Of a DNA stretch of 64,000 bases, positions 17,520-32,375 are shown piece after piece. Position numbers and translations under genes: made by a program. Origin of the DNA: Eriocheir sinensis. Lineage: Eukaryota > Arthropoda > Malacostraca > Decapoda > Varunidae. Within the stretch, counting starts at the first letter, position 1. Each line of letters opens with the position of its first letter. Under the pieces are notes generated by a model. It did not search any database. It saw only the letters and a list, made by a program, of their open reading frames with translations, and had not been told where the DNA came from. The stretch covers positions 25,236,887 to 25,300,886 of the forward strand of contig NC_066515.1 in the NCBI RefSeq assembly GCF_024679095.1. The letters are read 5' to 3'.

Positions 17520-18294
17520 CCACTGACAAGCTTGGGCGAGGTGGTGGTGGTGGTGGTAGTGGTGGTGGTTGTGGTGGTGGTGATGGTGATGGTGGTGGTG
17601 ATGGGAATAATAATGAAAGTAATTTTTTTTTCTTTATTCTTTTTTGTCATTTTTTTTCATTTTCTTTTAGAGGAGGAGAAGAAGGAGGAGGAGGAGGGCG
17701 TATAAAAAGAGGAGGAGAAGGAAGACAATAGAAAGAGGAGGAGGAAGAAGACAAATGTGAAAGAGAGAGGAGGAGGAGGAGGAGGAGGAAGACAAATAGA
17801 AAGAGGAGGAGGAGGAGGAAGAACAAAAAAATATGACAAACAGCAGAGAAAAGGAATTAGGAAACTCAGAAAAAGAAAAATGTAGAAAAGAAAAAGAATC
17901 GGAAAAACAAATCCAAGAAAGACAAAGAAGAAGAAGAAAGAAAGAAAGAAAGAAAGAAGAAAACGGAAAAAGAAGATGCAGATGGAGATGGAGATGAAGA
18001 AGAAGAAAAAGAATCAGAAAACAACGAATATAAGAAAAACACAAAGAAAAAGAAGAAGAAAAAAAAGAAAAAAAAAAAGTTAAAATGGTGAAGATTCTGA
18101 GGATAAATTAAGCGCCTCAAACCAACATCTGTCGCAACATTGATTCCTACAAGTCCTTAGAGAGAGGGGGGAGCGGGGGGCGGAGGGGGGGAGAGGGGGG
18201 GCGGCAGGACACTTATTGTAACTTAGGCCCCTGGGCAATTTGGCAGGCTCTGTGTGTGTGGGCGTGGGGGGGGGAAGGGGGCGTGTGTGTGTCT

Positions 18295-18340
<46 letters not shown>
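17520..18340. repeat. (GGT)n, polypurine, G-run and (GT)n block
   Basis: (GGT)n at 17537-17603, an A/G-only region at 17669-18090, then G-rich runs at 18165-18206 (ggggggagcggggggcggag and following) that fit a G-quadruplex on the + strand, and (GT)n at 18281-18340. This abruptly reverses the pyrimidine bias of the preceding 4 kb. Confidence 0.85.
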
Positions 18341-18341
<1 letters not shown>

Positions 18342-18919
18342 ATTATCTTCTGTGTCGTTTCATTAGGATTATATTTGATCATTTATTTATTATTATTACA
18401 AGCAATCTAATTTTTCTCCCTTTTTTTCTACTATTTTTTCCTTATTTTTCGCCTTAAATATCATGTACTTCCTCTTCTCTTCTTTTTCTTCTTCTCCATC
18501 TCCATCTTCATCTTCTTTTTCCTTCTTCTTCTTCTTCTTCTTTGTCTTTCTTTGATTTGTCTTCCTGATTCTTTTCCTTTTCTACATTTTTTCTGCTTTT
18601 CCTAATTCCTTTTCTCTGCTTTTTTCTCTTTTTTTTTCTTCCTCCTCCTTCTCTTCCTCTTTCCTTTTGTCTTCTTCCTCCTCCTACAGTCCTCTTAGAT
18701 CTCTCCACCTCCATACCTCCATTCCTCTTTGCCTTTCCCTCTCTTAAAATGAACAAGGAACTTCGTCTCTCTCCACGGAATAACTGTTTAACAAGCACTT
18801 CTGACTATCCTAACACATTACTTTTCTCTAACATAATTCTTTGTTGATATGTCTCCTACGTATACCTGCACATACTCTCCTTCTTACCCCCCATCGCTCT
18901 CTCTTTCTTCCCCTCACAG
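18341..18919 (+). other. Pyrimidine-rich intron end
   Basis: T- and C-rich sequence without repeats of note leads into the acceptor at 18919. A run of ttctt units lies at 18480-18545. No gene is seen. Confidence 0.6.
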
Positions 18920-19129
18920 CCGGGTGTTCGTGGGCATGAAGGCGGTTCGGTCCCTCGTAAGGCTCGGGCGTCAGCGGTCGAGGGGCGGCGGCAGCGGTGA
19001 CGAGGAGGAGCCGTGTCTGAAGGCGGCCCGCGATGAGGCACCCCCCAACAGGCCGCCCTCTGCATGCTCGTCCAACGTGTCTGATAATGAATCCACGTGC
19101 TCCACCCCCGTCACCACCAGGGCCAAAAA
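18920..19129 (+). CDS. Otof: Ferlin exon: C2A-C2B linker
   Basis: The 210-nt exon contributes one base to Ser, 69 codons, then two bases. Acceptor ccctcacag is preceded by a long pyrimidine tract; the donor is gtgagt. The product begins RVFVGMKAVRSLVRLGRQRS, which resembles the conserved basic patch before otoferlin C2B (RSVFSAMKLGKNRSHKE as recalled). It continues into acidic and Pro/Ser-rich disordered sequence and ends SNVSDNESTCSTPVTTRAK. The SNVSDNE stretch parallels the vertebrate TTNVSNK. Both ends agree in phase with neighbouring exons (1 in, 2 out). Confidence 0.92.
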
Positions 19130-19532
19130 GTGAGTCTGGGAATGGAAGTGAAAGGAGCGAAGGATGGATGAATGAGTAAGGAAGTGGGGATATGAGTGAA
19201 AAGGAGAAGGAAATGAAGTAGAGAAAGATTGATACATTGAGAGAGTGAGTAATGAGGGAAGGAGTAGAGAAATTAAAAAGGGGAATGAATGAGTAATGAT
19301 GTAATTGAATTTAAGAAAGGAAGAAAAGAGGAAGAAAGATGAAGGATTGAAAAAGAGAACGCGTTAAAAAAATGGATCAGAGGAGGGAGAGGATAAAAGA
19401 TTGGATAAATGAGTGAATGAGTAAAGATATGACTGAGGTAAGAAGGGAAGGGATGAAAAATGAAGGGAGCAGAGAGGGAGAAAATATGTGAATGAAAAAG
19501 ATATTGAATGAGAGAGTATTGAAAGAGGATTA

Positions 19533-19564
<32 letters not shown>

Positions 19565-19672
19565 TCCAATCCATCTACCAACATTCCCAGAAAACCAAAG
19601 TGAATGTGAGGAGTGAGGGAGTGAGAGAGTGAGGGAGAGCGGAAGAAAGACAGAACAGACTGGAAGAGGAGG

Positions 19673-19738
<66 letters not shown>

Positions 19739-19952
19739 GAGTACGACCATTAAGACCATTTTCTCATTTTTTCACTTCGTATATAATAACCAAAGGCGAG
19801 TACGTGAAAGGCAAAGAAAGGTAAAGTTGCAACCATTAGAGTCGTTAACGCTAATTGCAGGTGTTGAGTACAGGTGGAAAAAGGTGATTCATTACAGGTA
19901 TATAAAAAAATACATAGAAAATAGTACAAAAAAAAAATAGCAAATCCATACT

Positions 19953-20003
<51 letters not shown>

Positions 20004-20114
20004 TTACTACTGCTGGTGTTGGTGATTTGCGTGTTTATTAAATCTAAACACGGATTTGTTTTCTCTATTTTTTTTTTCTTTCCCTGCGGATGTTTACACT
20101 CAGGACGAAGCCAT

Positions 20115-20186
<72 letters not shown>

Positions 20187-20456
20187 CTCGCTCTCGTTCT
20201 TTCTCTCATACATTATTCTCCTCATTCTTTTTCTCTATGTCTCTTCTCTTTCATCTGTTCTCCTTCTTCGCCTTCCCTTTTACTCTCCCTCTCCCTCTCT
20301 TCCTCCCTTATTTCCTTCCTTCCTTCCTTTTTTCCTCTCTTTTCTTCTCCTTCCGTCTCTTCCTCTTTACCGTTTTCAATTATTCATTTTCTTCGTTCAA
20401 TAAATTATATGCAGATAAGGAATTTAGATTTCCTGACAGTCTGAGAGAGAGAGAGA

Positions 20457-20529
<73 letters not shown>

Positions 20530-20613
20530 ACAAACTCATCTATCCGTTGCGTGTGGTTTCATTTCATCCCAATATTTTTACCTACACAAAAATTCCCAAG
20601 AGATTGATGCTTT

Positions 20614-20678
<65 letters not shown>

Positions 20679-20782
20679 TTATCTCGGTACCTATGTAATT
20701 AGAAAGCTGTTTACTCATTATTTCCATGTATTCTCCATTCACGCTCTAATTTAATCCCCTTTCTTCTTCTCCCCTTTCTCAG
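19130..20782. repeat. Intron with (GA)n, (ACT)n, (CT)n, (CA)n and (GT)n arrays
   Basis: A purine-rich start with gaatgagt units is followed by (GA)n at 19535-19563 and 19677-19735, (ACT)n at 19953-20010, (CT)n at 20118-20195, (CA)n at 20458-20532 and (GT)n at 20617-20676. The (CA)n and (GT)n arrays, 85 bases apart, form a potential large inverted repeat. Confidence 0.93.
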
Positions 20783-20840
20783 ACACAAGTCGGAGGCCGT
20801 CTCTTCCACACCTGCCGAGCTCAAGGCCCAGGATTTCCAG
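20783..20840 (+). CDS. Otof: Ferlin exon: short linker exon before C2B
   Basis: The 58-nt exon completes a Lys codon with its first base and then encodes HKSEAVSSTPAELKAQDFQ. Acceptor tttctcag, donor gtaagc. It ends in phase 0 at the DFQ position that corresponds to DYQ immediately before the first strand of otoferlin C2B. The sequence is otherwise poorly conserved and is supported mainly by its splice sites, exact phase continuity and the DFQ junction. Confidence 0.85.
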
Positions 20841-20999
20841 GTAAGCGGCGGGCGAGCGTTGTGATGCTCAGTCAGGGAAAAAATATGAGTCCCTCCCGTG
20901 TCCAATTATCTTCTCTGCTAGGCGATCGTCTCCCCTTGACCTCATTACCCTGTTTAGAGAAGTCACCTGAACCCTTTGCAAACTTGTTAATGGAATGTA

Positions 21000-21420
21000 A
21001 AGAGGATAATGAGAATGTAAAATATGTTTGTTGAAGTGAAATATATTATGAATGATATATGAACTTAAAAATATAATATCATCGTAAAATATTTATGTTG
21101 AGGTGAAAATTACGTATGAATTGTGAACTTGAAATTAACAGAAGAAAAATAAGGTAGTAAAATGAGCTTCTTAGAGTCTGAAAAGTATTAAAGAATTATG
21201 AACTTAAGGGAATAGAGTAAGAACGTAAAATGAGCTTCTTAACGTTTAAAAATTAGAAATGTATTATAAACTTAAAGACGAAACTAAAAACGTTGTAAAA
21301 TATGATTCCTGAGGCTTTATTAAAATATGAATCAATTATGAACTTAGGAGAAAAATAAAAACGTTGTAAAATATGGTTGTTCGGGTTTTAAAAATTGATA
21401 TTAAACTACGAACGAAAAGA
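21000..21420. repeat. Degenerate tandem repeat, unit about 60-85 bp
   Basis: Variants of cgtaaaat(g/a)...ctt.aa...tatgaactta recur five or six times. The sequence is AT-rich and contains no gene. Confidence 0.55.
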
Positions 21421-21839
21421 AGAAAGAAAGACGTAAAACAAATGAAAAAGGGGAGGAGGAGGAGGAGGAGGAAGAGTACAACTATAAAAAAATGAAAGGA
21501 GAAAATAAAATGAGAAATAAGAAAAGCAGAGAAATAATCGAGTAAGCAGAAAAAGATAGAAAGTAGAAAAAGAAAAAGAATCAGAAAAACAAATTAAAGA
21601 AAGACAAAGAGGAAGAAAAAGAAGAAAAGGAAGAACAAGAACAAGAACAAGAACAAGAAGAAGTTTAAGATGAAAAATTATTGAGACAAACTTTAAAATT
21701 CTTCTTTATATGAAATTAGCGAGTTTTTGAGTGAATTAAACAGCCGTGACAACCATAAAGAGGAACTTAACTTTCTTTCCTTCATTCTCTCTGTTCCTTC
21801 TTCTGTTAACTCATCTTTTTTTCTTTTTCTTCCTCTTAT

Positions 21840-22790
21840 CTTTTTATCCTCTTCTTCCTCCTCCTCCTCCTCCTCTTTCTCAACCTCATTTTTTTTTTCG
21901 TTTCAGATATTTTTTATTTCTTTTTTTTTCTTCTCTCGTTCCTCCTTGAAGCTCTCTCCTCCTCATTGCGCCACTTTCCTCCTCCTCCTCCTCCTCCTCC
22001 TCCTCCTCCTCCTCCTCCTCCTCTTATTTTTTTTCTTTTTCCTCAATCTCGTTCTCTTTCCATCTGCTCTCAATCTGCAATTTTGTCCTCCTCTTCCTCC
22101 TCCTCCTCCTCCTCCTCCTCCTCCTCCTCGTTTTATCCTTTCATTTCTCATAATTCGCTATCCATTTTCTCTTCTCCTTTTCTTCTTTCTTTGGTCTCCT
22201 CCTCCTCCTTCTCCTTCCTCCTTTCTTCTCTCCTTTCTTCTTTCCTCTCTCTTACAAATGTCTTCTCCTGTCTTCTCCTTTGTCTTTCTCCCTTCCTCTT
22301 CCCTCCCCTTCCCACACTGCCTATTCGTCTTCCTCCTCCTCCTCCTCCCCCTCTTCCTCCTCTTCCTCTTCCTCCTCTTTAACCTACTCCTCCTTCTCCA
22401 TCTCGATTTTTTCCTTCATTTTTTAATTTCTTTTATTCTTTTCAAAGTTTTTTTTCATTTCTTTTTTCTTCGTTTTTGTACTTTCTCTCCCTCTTTTTCC
22501 TCCCTTTTCTTTCTCCTTTCCTCCTTCTCCTTCGCCTCAGTCTAATTCTCTCCCTTCCATCTCTCTTTCTTTCTCTTCCTTCTCCTCCAATTCACCCGTT
22601 TCTTTTCTCCTTCTTATACATTCTCTCCCATATCCCTCCTTCTTCTCCATCCTATCTTCTACTCTTCCTTCTATTCGTCCATCTCCTCCTTATCCTTCTT
22701 CTTTCCTTCCCATCTTCCTCCTCCTTCTCCTCCAGTCCACTCGTCTCCACCTACATTTTCCTTCCTACACGTCTCTCCTCCCTTCCTGTT
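21840..22790 (+). repeat. Polypyrimidine tract with (TCC)n arrays
   Basis: C/T-only stretches include (TCC)n at 21979-22022 and 22085-22130 and mixed CTT/CTC elsewhere. Long Ser/Leu/Phe/Pro frames are compositional. Confidence 0.88.
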
Positions 22791-22984
22791 CAGTAAATTG
22801 GATGTCCTACCTGGAAACACACCTGGGCCTCGCCGCGTTGTTTGTCTGGGCCTGTTAATTAACCTGGGGCGCCCGTACAGCTGTGTGGGCAAAGAGTGTC
22901 TCGGCTTAAGGCAAGGGAAGGGTTGTGAGAGAGAGACGGAGGTGAGGGAAGGAAGGAAGGGGTCAAGCTCTTCTGGATGTGTGA

Positions 22985-23069
<85 letters not shown>

Positions 23070-23497
23070 GAAATGACTGGTATCGATTTCTCTCTCTTCG
23101 TTTTTTTCTCGTTTTTCTTTTTCCTTTTTATCATTTTTTCCTTCCTCCTTTTCATTATCCTTTTCCTCTCTTATACTTCTTTTCTTCCCTTCTTTTTTTT
23201 CCTTTTCTTCTGTTCTTTTTCTTCTTTCTTCCTCCTTTTCTTTCCCCTTCCTTCCTCTCCTTTCTCATTTTTGTTTCCCGGTCCTTTCTTCCTTTCCCTC
23301 CTTTCTCTCCCATCTCTTTCTTTTTCTCTGCTTTCTTCACCTCCCTTTCGTTCCTCCTTTCATTCCTTATTTCCTATTCTTTCCTTTATCTTCCTTCCTT
23401 CCTATTCTTTCTTTCTTCTTTCTTTCCTTTTTCTCTCCTCCTTCATCTCCTTTACTTTCTCACTCTCTCCGTCCGACTCGCCTTATATATATTTTAC

Positions 23498-23572
<75 letters not shown>

Positions 23573-23612
23573 CTCACTTTCGCTCTTCTCTCCCTTCTTA
23601 ACTGTATCATTC

Positions 23613-23657
<45 letters not shown>

Positions 23658-23860
23658 GATAATGGAATATCTCAGTGACTCTCATGCAGTAACTCTCTTC
23701 CTTCTTCGACATTTTCTCTTCCTTCTCCTCCTCCTCCTCCTCCTCCTCCTCCTCCTCCTCCTCCTCTTCCTCTTCCTCGCCCCTCCTTCAGCTTCATTTT
23801 CTGTATCCTTCACTTCCTAACCACATACTCTGCTTCTTCTTCCTCCTCCTCCTCCTCCTC

Positions 23861-23899
<39 letters not shown>

Positions 23900-23923
23900 C
23901 TGGGTCTCTTCTCTCTCCTCCTC

Positions 23924-24020
<97 letters not shown>

Positions 24021-24046
24021 TATGAAAAATGTATGTATTATGTTAC

Positions 24047-24081
<35 letters not shown>

Positions 24082-24146
24082 GAATTCTTCATAGAGTTAT
24101 TACACCTCAGTTATTTTTCATTAACTGAAGCACTTGAACGCCTGAC

Positions 24147-24200
<54 letters not shown>
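22985..24200. repeat. (GT)n, pyrimidine tract, then alternating (CT)n and (GA)n arrays
   Basis: (GT)n at 22985-23066, a C/T tract to 23460, (CT)n at 23502-23569, (GA)n plus an 11-base G-run at 23617-23659, (TCC)n at 23726-23765, (CT)n at 23864-23894 and 23929-24017, (GA)n plus a G-run at 24048-24081, and (GA)n at 24149-24197. Opposite-sense arrays lie close enough to pair as hairpins. Confidence 0.93.
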
Positions 24201-24269
24201 AGGGGGAAGAAAGTTTATATTAATTCAGTCATGTGAAATTAGATAAACATTTAAGTCAGAGAAAGTTTT

Positions 24270-24480
24270 GGGATATTATTAGAGACAGACAGACATACAA
24301 ACAGACAGACAGACAGGCAGAAAGACAGACAGACAGGGCGGAAAACAGACAGAAAGTGAGAGCCTTAAAGTCTAAACTCCTACATTTTTTTATAGACAGA
24401 TAGACAGGCAGACAGACAGACAGAGCGGAAAACAAACAGACAGAAAGTGAAAGAGCATTAATTTCTCAACTCCTACTTTT
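24270..24480. repeat. (GACA)n with a two-copy tandem duplication
   Basis: Gacagacagacagg units are followed by gcggaaaacagacagaaagt, then a spacer ending in ctcctac; the whole block recurs about 85 bases later. Confidence 0.75.
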
Positions 24481-24726
24481 TTACTCACCTTTGATCCTAC
24501 TCACTTTTTTCCTTTTCTACTCTAATTTCCTTTGGTACAATTAACTTCTGTAGCCCTAAAGACGTGTATCTATTATGTAAAACCTCTTTGTTGTTGCTCT
24601 CCCTCGTCTGCTTTTTTTGCTCCATATAAAAGAGACGATTATACTACACGTTTTCACATCTTTTCTGTTGTTTTCGTTATTTTGTTACTGCGTCTTATGA
24701 TCTTCTGTACCCGAAATAGAACCATC

Positions 24727-24868
24727 CCGAAATTGACCTCTTTCGGCCACTCCTCTGTACACTTTTTAGGAGCAGTAAGTAGCGGGCTTTTTTTTTTCAT
24801 TATTGTTTTCTTTTTTTTATATATGTGCCCTTAAACTGTCTCCTTTGCTGTTAAAAAAAAAAAAAAAA
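24727..24868 (-). repeat. SINE-like element, copy b
   Basis: This is the reverse complement of the element at 8361-8457 and longer at its other end: ccgaaattgacctctttcgg, ccactcct, taggagcagtaagtagcggg, cattattgttttc, tgcccttaaactgtctcctt, then an A-run. Confidence 0.75.
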
Positions 24869-25079
24869 CATCTTGTCATTTCTATATCTTAAACACGTAG
24901 GCTACACGTTTTCACATCTTTTTCCTTGTTGTTGTTTTTACTGTTTTGTTATTGCGTTCTATGATTCTCTGTACCCGAAATAGAATCATCCTTTAAATAT
25001 TAACACATGTACAGCTTGTCACTTCTATATCTAACACACTCTACACCTCTATACCAAAAGAAGTACGACTCTAATTATT

Positions 25080-26090
<1,011 letters not shown>

Positions 26091-26153
26091 CTTTCGTCAA
26101 GGTTTTATGTCGTTGAAACTAAAAAACAGAAATAAAAGAACTAATAGACAGAC

Positions 26154-26158
<5 letters not shown>

Positions 26159-26195
<37 letters not shown>

Positions 26196-26242
26196 GAAAT
26201 GTAATGGCATCGTGTTGGCTTTTAAAATTGAAATGTGTGTGT

Positions 26243-26278
<36 letters not shown>

Positions 26279-26338
26279 ATGAGAGTGTGAGAGCAGACAA
26301 ATCGTAACATTAGCTTTATTAAAACGAACTCTGTGCGG

Positions 26339-26386
<48 letters not shown>

Positions 26387-26530
26387 ATCAAAGATGTCAT
26401 TTATAATTTATAACTGCTGAGAGCAATGTAAGTAGTGTGACGTAGAGGAGGAAGAGGGGGAGGAGGAGGAGGAGGAGGAGGAGGAGGAGGAGGAGGAGGA
26501 GGAGGAGGAGAGAGGAAGTAAGAGAAGGAG

Positions 26531-26614
<84 letters not shown>

Positions 26615-26724
26615 GGAGAGAAGGAGATATGTCTGAGCTGGTTATGAAGGAGGAGGAGAAAGAGGAGGAGGAGAAATGGTAAGGAATAGATGAAAATATT
26701 TATGAAGGAAAAGCAACCACCGAG

Positions 26725-26796
<72 letters not shown>

Positions 26797-26800
26797 CAGA
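26159..26800 (+). repeat. (GA)n, (GT)n and (GGA)n arrays
   Basis: (GA)n at 26159-26192, (GT)n at 26234-26277, (GA)n at 26342-26382, (GGA)n at 26458-26510, (GA)n at 26533-26612 and 26729-26793. Confidence 0.96.
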
Positions 26801-27296
26801 AGCCTACCTTACCTGCCTACGTCACCTGCTCTTAATGACTCTCAACCCACCTGAGACACAATGCTACCGATCTGATTTATGTTTGCCTCGCACTTAACAT
26901 TCGAGTGGGGGAGAAGACGCTGAATGGTGAGGCGAACAAGAGAGTGAAGGATGGAAGGAGGTACAAAAAATAGACTAAATTGTAATGGGTGTTATGGAAG
27001 ACCAGCGGAGGATGAATCAGTATCGTGGCATGAGTTGTTTGGAATTCAGGAAAGGGAAAGATACGAAGAGTAGAGGTTTTCAGGCGTCTCTCTGGGGTTG
27101 TTGTTTTTTATAATGGAATTGTATCGACAGGTGTTTGTTTTACCTTTCCTTTGCTCTTGTTGTTAGTGGAAAGTCTGTTCAGGGGTAGCTTTTTTTTCAT
27201 CGCAAGAAGAAAAAAAAATGTTAAGGAGAATAAAAACGAGAAAAGATTGAAAAAGAAAAGGAAATAATGGAGGAAATAATAGACAAAAGGGTAGAT

Positions 27297-27298
<2 letters not shown>

Positions 27299-27389
<91 letters not shown>

Positions 27390-27799
27390 GAGACCACATT
27401 AATCCCTGCCGGACATAAATAGTTACCATTCTCATCCCTCGGCCTTCAAAAATTTATTACACCAGACAACTTTACGAGTGTCATAACAACGCGTGAAAAA
27501 CAGGTATTGAGTATTGACCAAAGGCGGATAAAGAAACGCCAACAATAGTATATCAGTGTGAAATATGATGTTTGTTGACAGAGACTTCATGCTAATGGTA
27601 AGTACTGTGATAGAGAGGGGGAGAGAGAGAGGGAGAGGGAAAGAGAATGAAAATGAGAAGTAAAAGAAAAAGAATGAAAGGGAGATGAAGGAAAGAGGGG
27701 GAGAGAGAGAAGGGGAGAGGGAAAGAGAATGAAAACGAGAAATAAAAGATAGAGAATGAAAGGAAGATGAAAGAAAGACAGGAAGAAAGAAAGAAAGAG

Positions 27800-27872
<73 letters not shown>

Positions 27873-28160
27873 GAAGATGAAATAAAGACAGGAAAAAAGA
27901 GAGAAAGAGAGGGAGAGAGAGAGAGAGAGAAGGGGAGAGGGAAAGAGAATGAAAAAGAGAAATCAAAGAAAGAGAATGAAAGGAAGATGAAAGAAAGACA
28001 GGAAGAAAGAAAGAAAGACGGAGGAAGAAAAATGCAGGAAAGATGTGAGAAAGAAAGAAAGAAAGAAAGTAAAAGAAGGTGAAACAGTAATAAAAATAAC
28101 AATAATGAATAAATTGGACTGATTAAAAATACTAAACGTGAATATGAATTAAAATGGATC

Positions 28161-28215
<55 letters not shown>
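27299..28215 (+). repeat. (GA)n arrays within a polypurine minisatellite
   Basis: (GA)n at 27299-27393, 27804-27865 and 28163-28214. Between 27620 and 28020 the blocks gggaaagagaatgaaaa, gaatgaaaggaagatgaaa and gaaagacaggaagaaag recur three or four times in tandem. Confidence 0.88.
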
Positions 28216-28217
<2 letters not shown>

Positions 28218-28239
28218 TAACAGAAATAAAAATAAAAAA

Positions 28240-29340
28240 TAAATAAGAAAAGAAGAAAAAAAACAGAGAAAAATAAATTATATAAAAAAAACACCAAATT
28301 TCTTTATAGTTGCAAAACGATACTTCAAAAACAGAAAAGAAAAAAAACAGAAATAAAAATAACGACTAAATAAGAAAAGAAAGAAAAAAACAGAGAAAAA
28401 CAAATTATATATAAAAAAAACACCGAATATCTTTACAGCGGCAAAACGATACTTCAATTCGGGCGGCGTAGAATTAACTGAGCGATTAAATTACTCCATT
28501 AATAAACGCATTTGACGGGTAAACGGGCTAGTCATTAAGGCTGTAAGATTGATGGAAGATAGAGACCCATTCATCCTCTGCTCATACTGCAAGATCCGCC
28601 CATTAAGGAGATGGATGAGTTTTGCGGACACTGAAAAGATTATGAAAAGATTGAAGGGAAGAAAGATAGATAGGAAGACAGGAAGAAAGAAAATGTAAGA
28701 AAAATGCAAGAAAGAAAGAAAGAAAAAGGGGAAAGAAAGTGTGTATGAAAAGATTGAGAGGAAAAAGACGAAAGACAAAAAGAAAAATGTAAGAAAAATC
28801 CAAGAAAGAAAGAAAAGTGGAAAAAAAGTATTGTTTTACACGTTCGGCCCATAGCGTCTGTTTGTAGGGCAGGCGAGTGTTTATAGTAGCGCCGTCTTGC
28901 TTGCCTTAAACTACCCCCACGGAGCTTAGTGGACACAGAAAAGATGTATGTGATGGGTGTGAGGGAGGATGGGTTGCTTTGTTACTGTTATTGTGAATTT
29001 TTTGTATATATAATAGTTATAATAATCGTCTTCTCTATCATATCCTCCAATTTTCTCAAAGTAATTATCGTCCAAATCCTTTCAGTAATAATATTATTGT
29101 TGTTGTTGTATTTGTTGTAACCTTGAAACTTTAATCATTTTTTCGTATTTATAATAATAATTTTTTTTCCATCATTTTCTCATTTTTTTCCAACTCATTA
29201 ACGTTCAATTCCTCTTCTTTTATTACTATTCTTGTTGCTCTATTCGCTGTAACCTTGAATCTAATCGCTGTGTAATACGTAGAGTAAATCCGATTAACAT
29301 TTTCTCAGTTCTCCCAGACAAGTCATCGTGATCTTCCTTA
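28240..29340. other. A-rich intron with a two-copy block; no gene
   Basis: The sequence aaaaaacaccaaatttctttatag...ttgcaaaacgatacttcaa near 28290 recurs as aaaaaacaccgaatatctttacagcggcaaaacgatacttcaa near 28417. The rest is A-rich on + to 28830, then unique AT-rich sequence. Confidence 0.6.
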
Positions 29341-29349
29341 TCTTTTCAG

Positions 29350-29412
29350 TACTTTGTGTTCGACTTCCACATGGCCCCGGCGATGCTTTTTGACAAGATT
29401 ATAACACTTACG
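29350..29412 (+). CDS. Otof: Ferlin exon: C2B, YFVFDFH strand
   Basis: The 63-nt exon encodes YFVFDFHMAPAMLFDKIITL plus T, phase 0 at both ends; acceptor cttttcag, donor gtgagt. It corresponds to [20 protein letters not shown] of vertebrate otoferlin C2B as recalled. Its phase-0 end is the constitutive splice donor that must choose between the two alternative downstream exons. Confidence 0.96.
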
Positions 29413-30545
<1,133 letters not shown>

Positions 30546-30594
30546 ACGGAGGAGGAGAAGGAGGAAGAAGGAGAGGAGGATAGTTACCAAAATG

Positions 30595-30830
30595 TCAATA
30601 AGCTTTGTCTTCTCTTCCTCTTCCTCCTCCTCTTCCTCCTCCCTCGCTTCTTCTTTTTCCTCCTCTTCCTCCTCCTTCTTCTATTCCCTGCTGATCTTCC
30701 TTCTCTTCTTTACCACCACAAGCCTTCAGAACCTCCTCTTTAAAGTATACTTCCTCCTCCTCCTCCTCCTCCTCCTCCTCCTCCCTTCCTGTCTCCACAA
30801 CAAACGACTCTAACTTGACAAATTTACTTC

Positions 30831-30890
<60 letters not shown>

Positions 30891-30937
30891 CTCTCTCTTT
30901 AAACCGCGTGAGCTGCGGTATTTATTAATTTAGTAGC

Positions 30938-30981
<44 letters not shown>
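30595..30981 (+). repeat. (TCC)n and two (CT)n arrays
   Basis: A TCC/TTC-rich tract at 30607-30680, (TCC)n at 30751-30783, and (CT)n at 30834-30888 and 30939-30981. Confidence 0.94.
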
Positions 30982-30991
<10 letters not shown>

Positions 30992-31059
30992 AAAATTTCT
31001 TTAATCCAAAAGAAAAATCAACAAATATTAAAAGTAAAAAAAATATCCACATGTAAAGG

Positions 31060-32375
31060 AGGAAAATATTTCTCTCCTCGGGTCGTGGAGGTAATATTTT
31101 CTCTCCACCCGTGCGTTGGAGGGAAAAAATGCCTCCCTCAACAGGTGTATCGGAGGAAAGAGAAACCAATAAAATAACCTTCAGGTGAGCGGAGGCAAAG
31201 TCTCCTCCACGCAGGTAAGGAATGAAGGTCAAAGTTTCCCTCCACAGGTGTGCTTGGAGGGAAAAAGGTGTGGTGGAGATAAAGTTTCCTCCAGTTTTTT
31301 CCTCCACTCGTGACAGGTAATTAATTTTCTCTCACCTGTGTTGGGAAGATTAATTATAGTTTCCTCCATAAGAAGTTAAGAACGTAATAATATTTTCACC
31401 TTCATTTTCCTCCACAGATCAATATTTTCCCTTCTGATGTTTCTACGGCATGATTTTTTCTTCCATTTTTCCTCCATAGGTTGAATTTTTCCTCCAGATT
31501 TCTCCATAGGTTGAATTTTCCCTCCATGTTTCTCTCCCAGGTAGACTTTTTTCCTCCATTTTTCCTCCATAGGTTGAATTTTCCCTCCATGTTTCTCTCC
31601 CAGATAGAATTTTTTCCTCCACATTCCTCCAAACAAGTTGAATTTTCCCTCCATTGTCCTCCATAGGTTGAATTTTCCCTCCATGTTTCTCTCCCAGGTA
31701 GAATTTTTTCCTCCACTTTCCTCCAAACAAGTTGAATTTTCCCTCCATTGTCCTCCGTAGGTTGAATTTTCCCTCCAGATTCCTCCAAACAGGTAGAATT
31801 TTCCCTCCATGTTTCTTTCCCAGGTAGACTTTTTGCCTCCATGTTTCTCTCACGGGTAGAATTTTCCTCCTCATTTCTCCAAACAGATAGAATTTTCCTC
31901 ACATGATTCTCTCGGGTAGAATTTTCCTCCTCATTTCTCCAAACAGATAGTATTTTCCTCCCATGATTCTCTCGGGTAGAATTTTCCTCCTCATTTCTCC
32001 AAATAGGTAGAATTTTCCTCCCATAGTTCTCTCAGGTAGAATTTTCCCTCCATATTAATTTCATAGGTAAAACTTCACCTCTAGATTCCTCCAAACAGGT
32101 AGAAATTTCCTCCCATAATTCTCTCACAGGTTGAATTTTCCTCCATATTTCTCTCACCGGTAGAATTTTCCCTCCATATTTTTCACAGGTAGAGAGGTAG
32201 AGTTTTTTCCTCCATGTCTTTCACTGGTACAATTTCCCCTCCACAGGTAGAGTTTCCCTCCACATTTCCTTCACAGGTAGAGTTTTTCCTTCCAGTGGTA
32301 GATTTTCCCTCCCCAGGTGTAGTTATCCCCCCCTGGCGTGCCCCGGTAGAGCCTCCCTCCAGGTGTCGCCTCCCA
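31060..32375 (+). repeat. Splice-site-like tandem array before alternative exon 1
   Basis: About 1.3 kb of imperfect units of roughly 30-34 bp (some paired into about 60 bp) of the form GGTAGAATTTTCCCTCCAT then TTTCTCTCCCA. Each unit gives a pyrimidine tract followed by AG and usually GT. The 5' part (31060-31330) is more diverged, with mirrored ggaggaaa/tttcctcc segments. The array runs directly into the true acceptor at 32378, whose context (tcccacag^gtg) resembles the units. Minus-strand open frames in all three phases here are repeat translations. Confidence 0.9.

Noticed and set aside
31376..31902. Three overlapping minus-strand frames of 143-166 codons with WRENSTCLEE and GGKIQP-like repeats
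   Set aside because: All three phases are open because the minisatellite unit has few stops; the plus strand shows splice-like units instead. No start context, family or codon bias.
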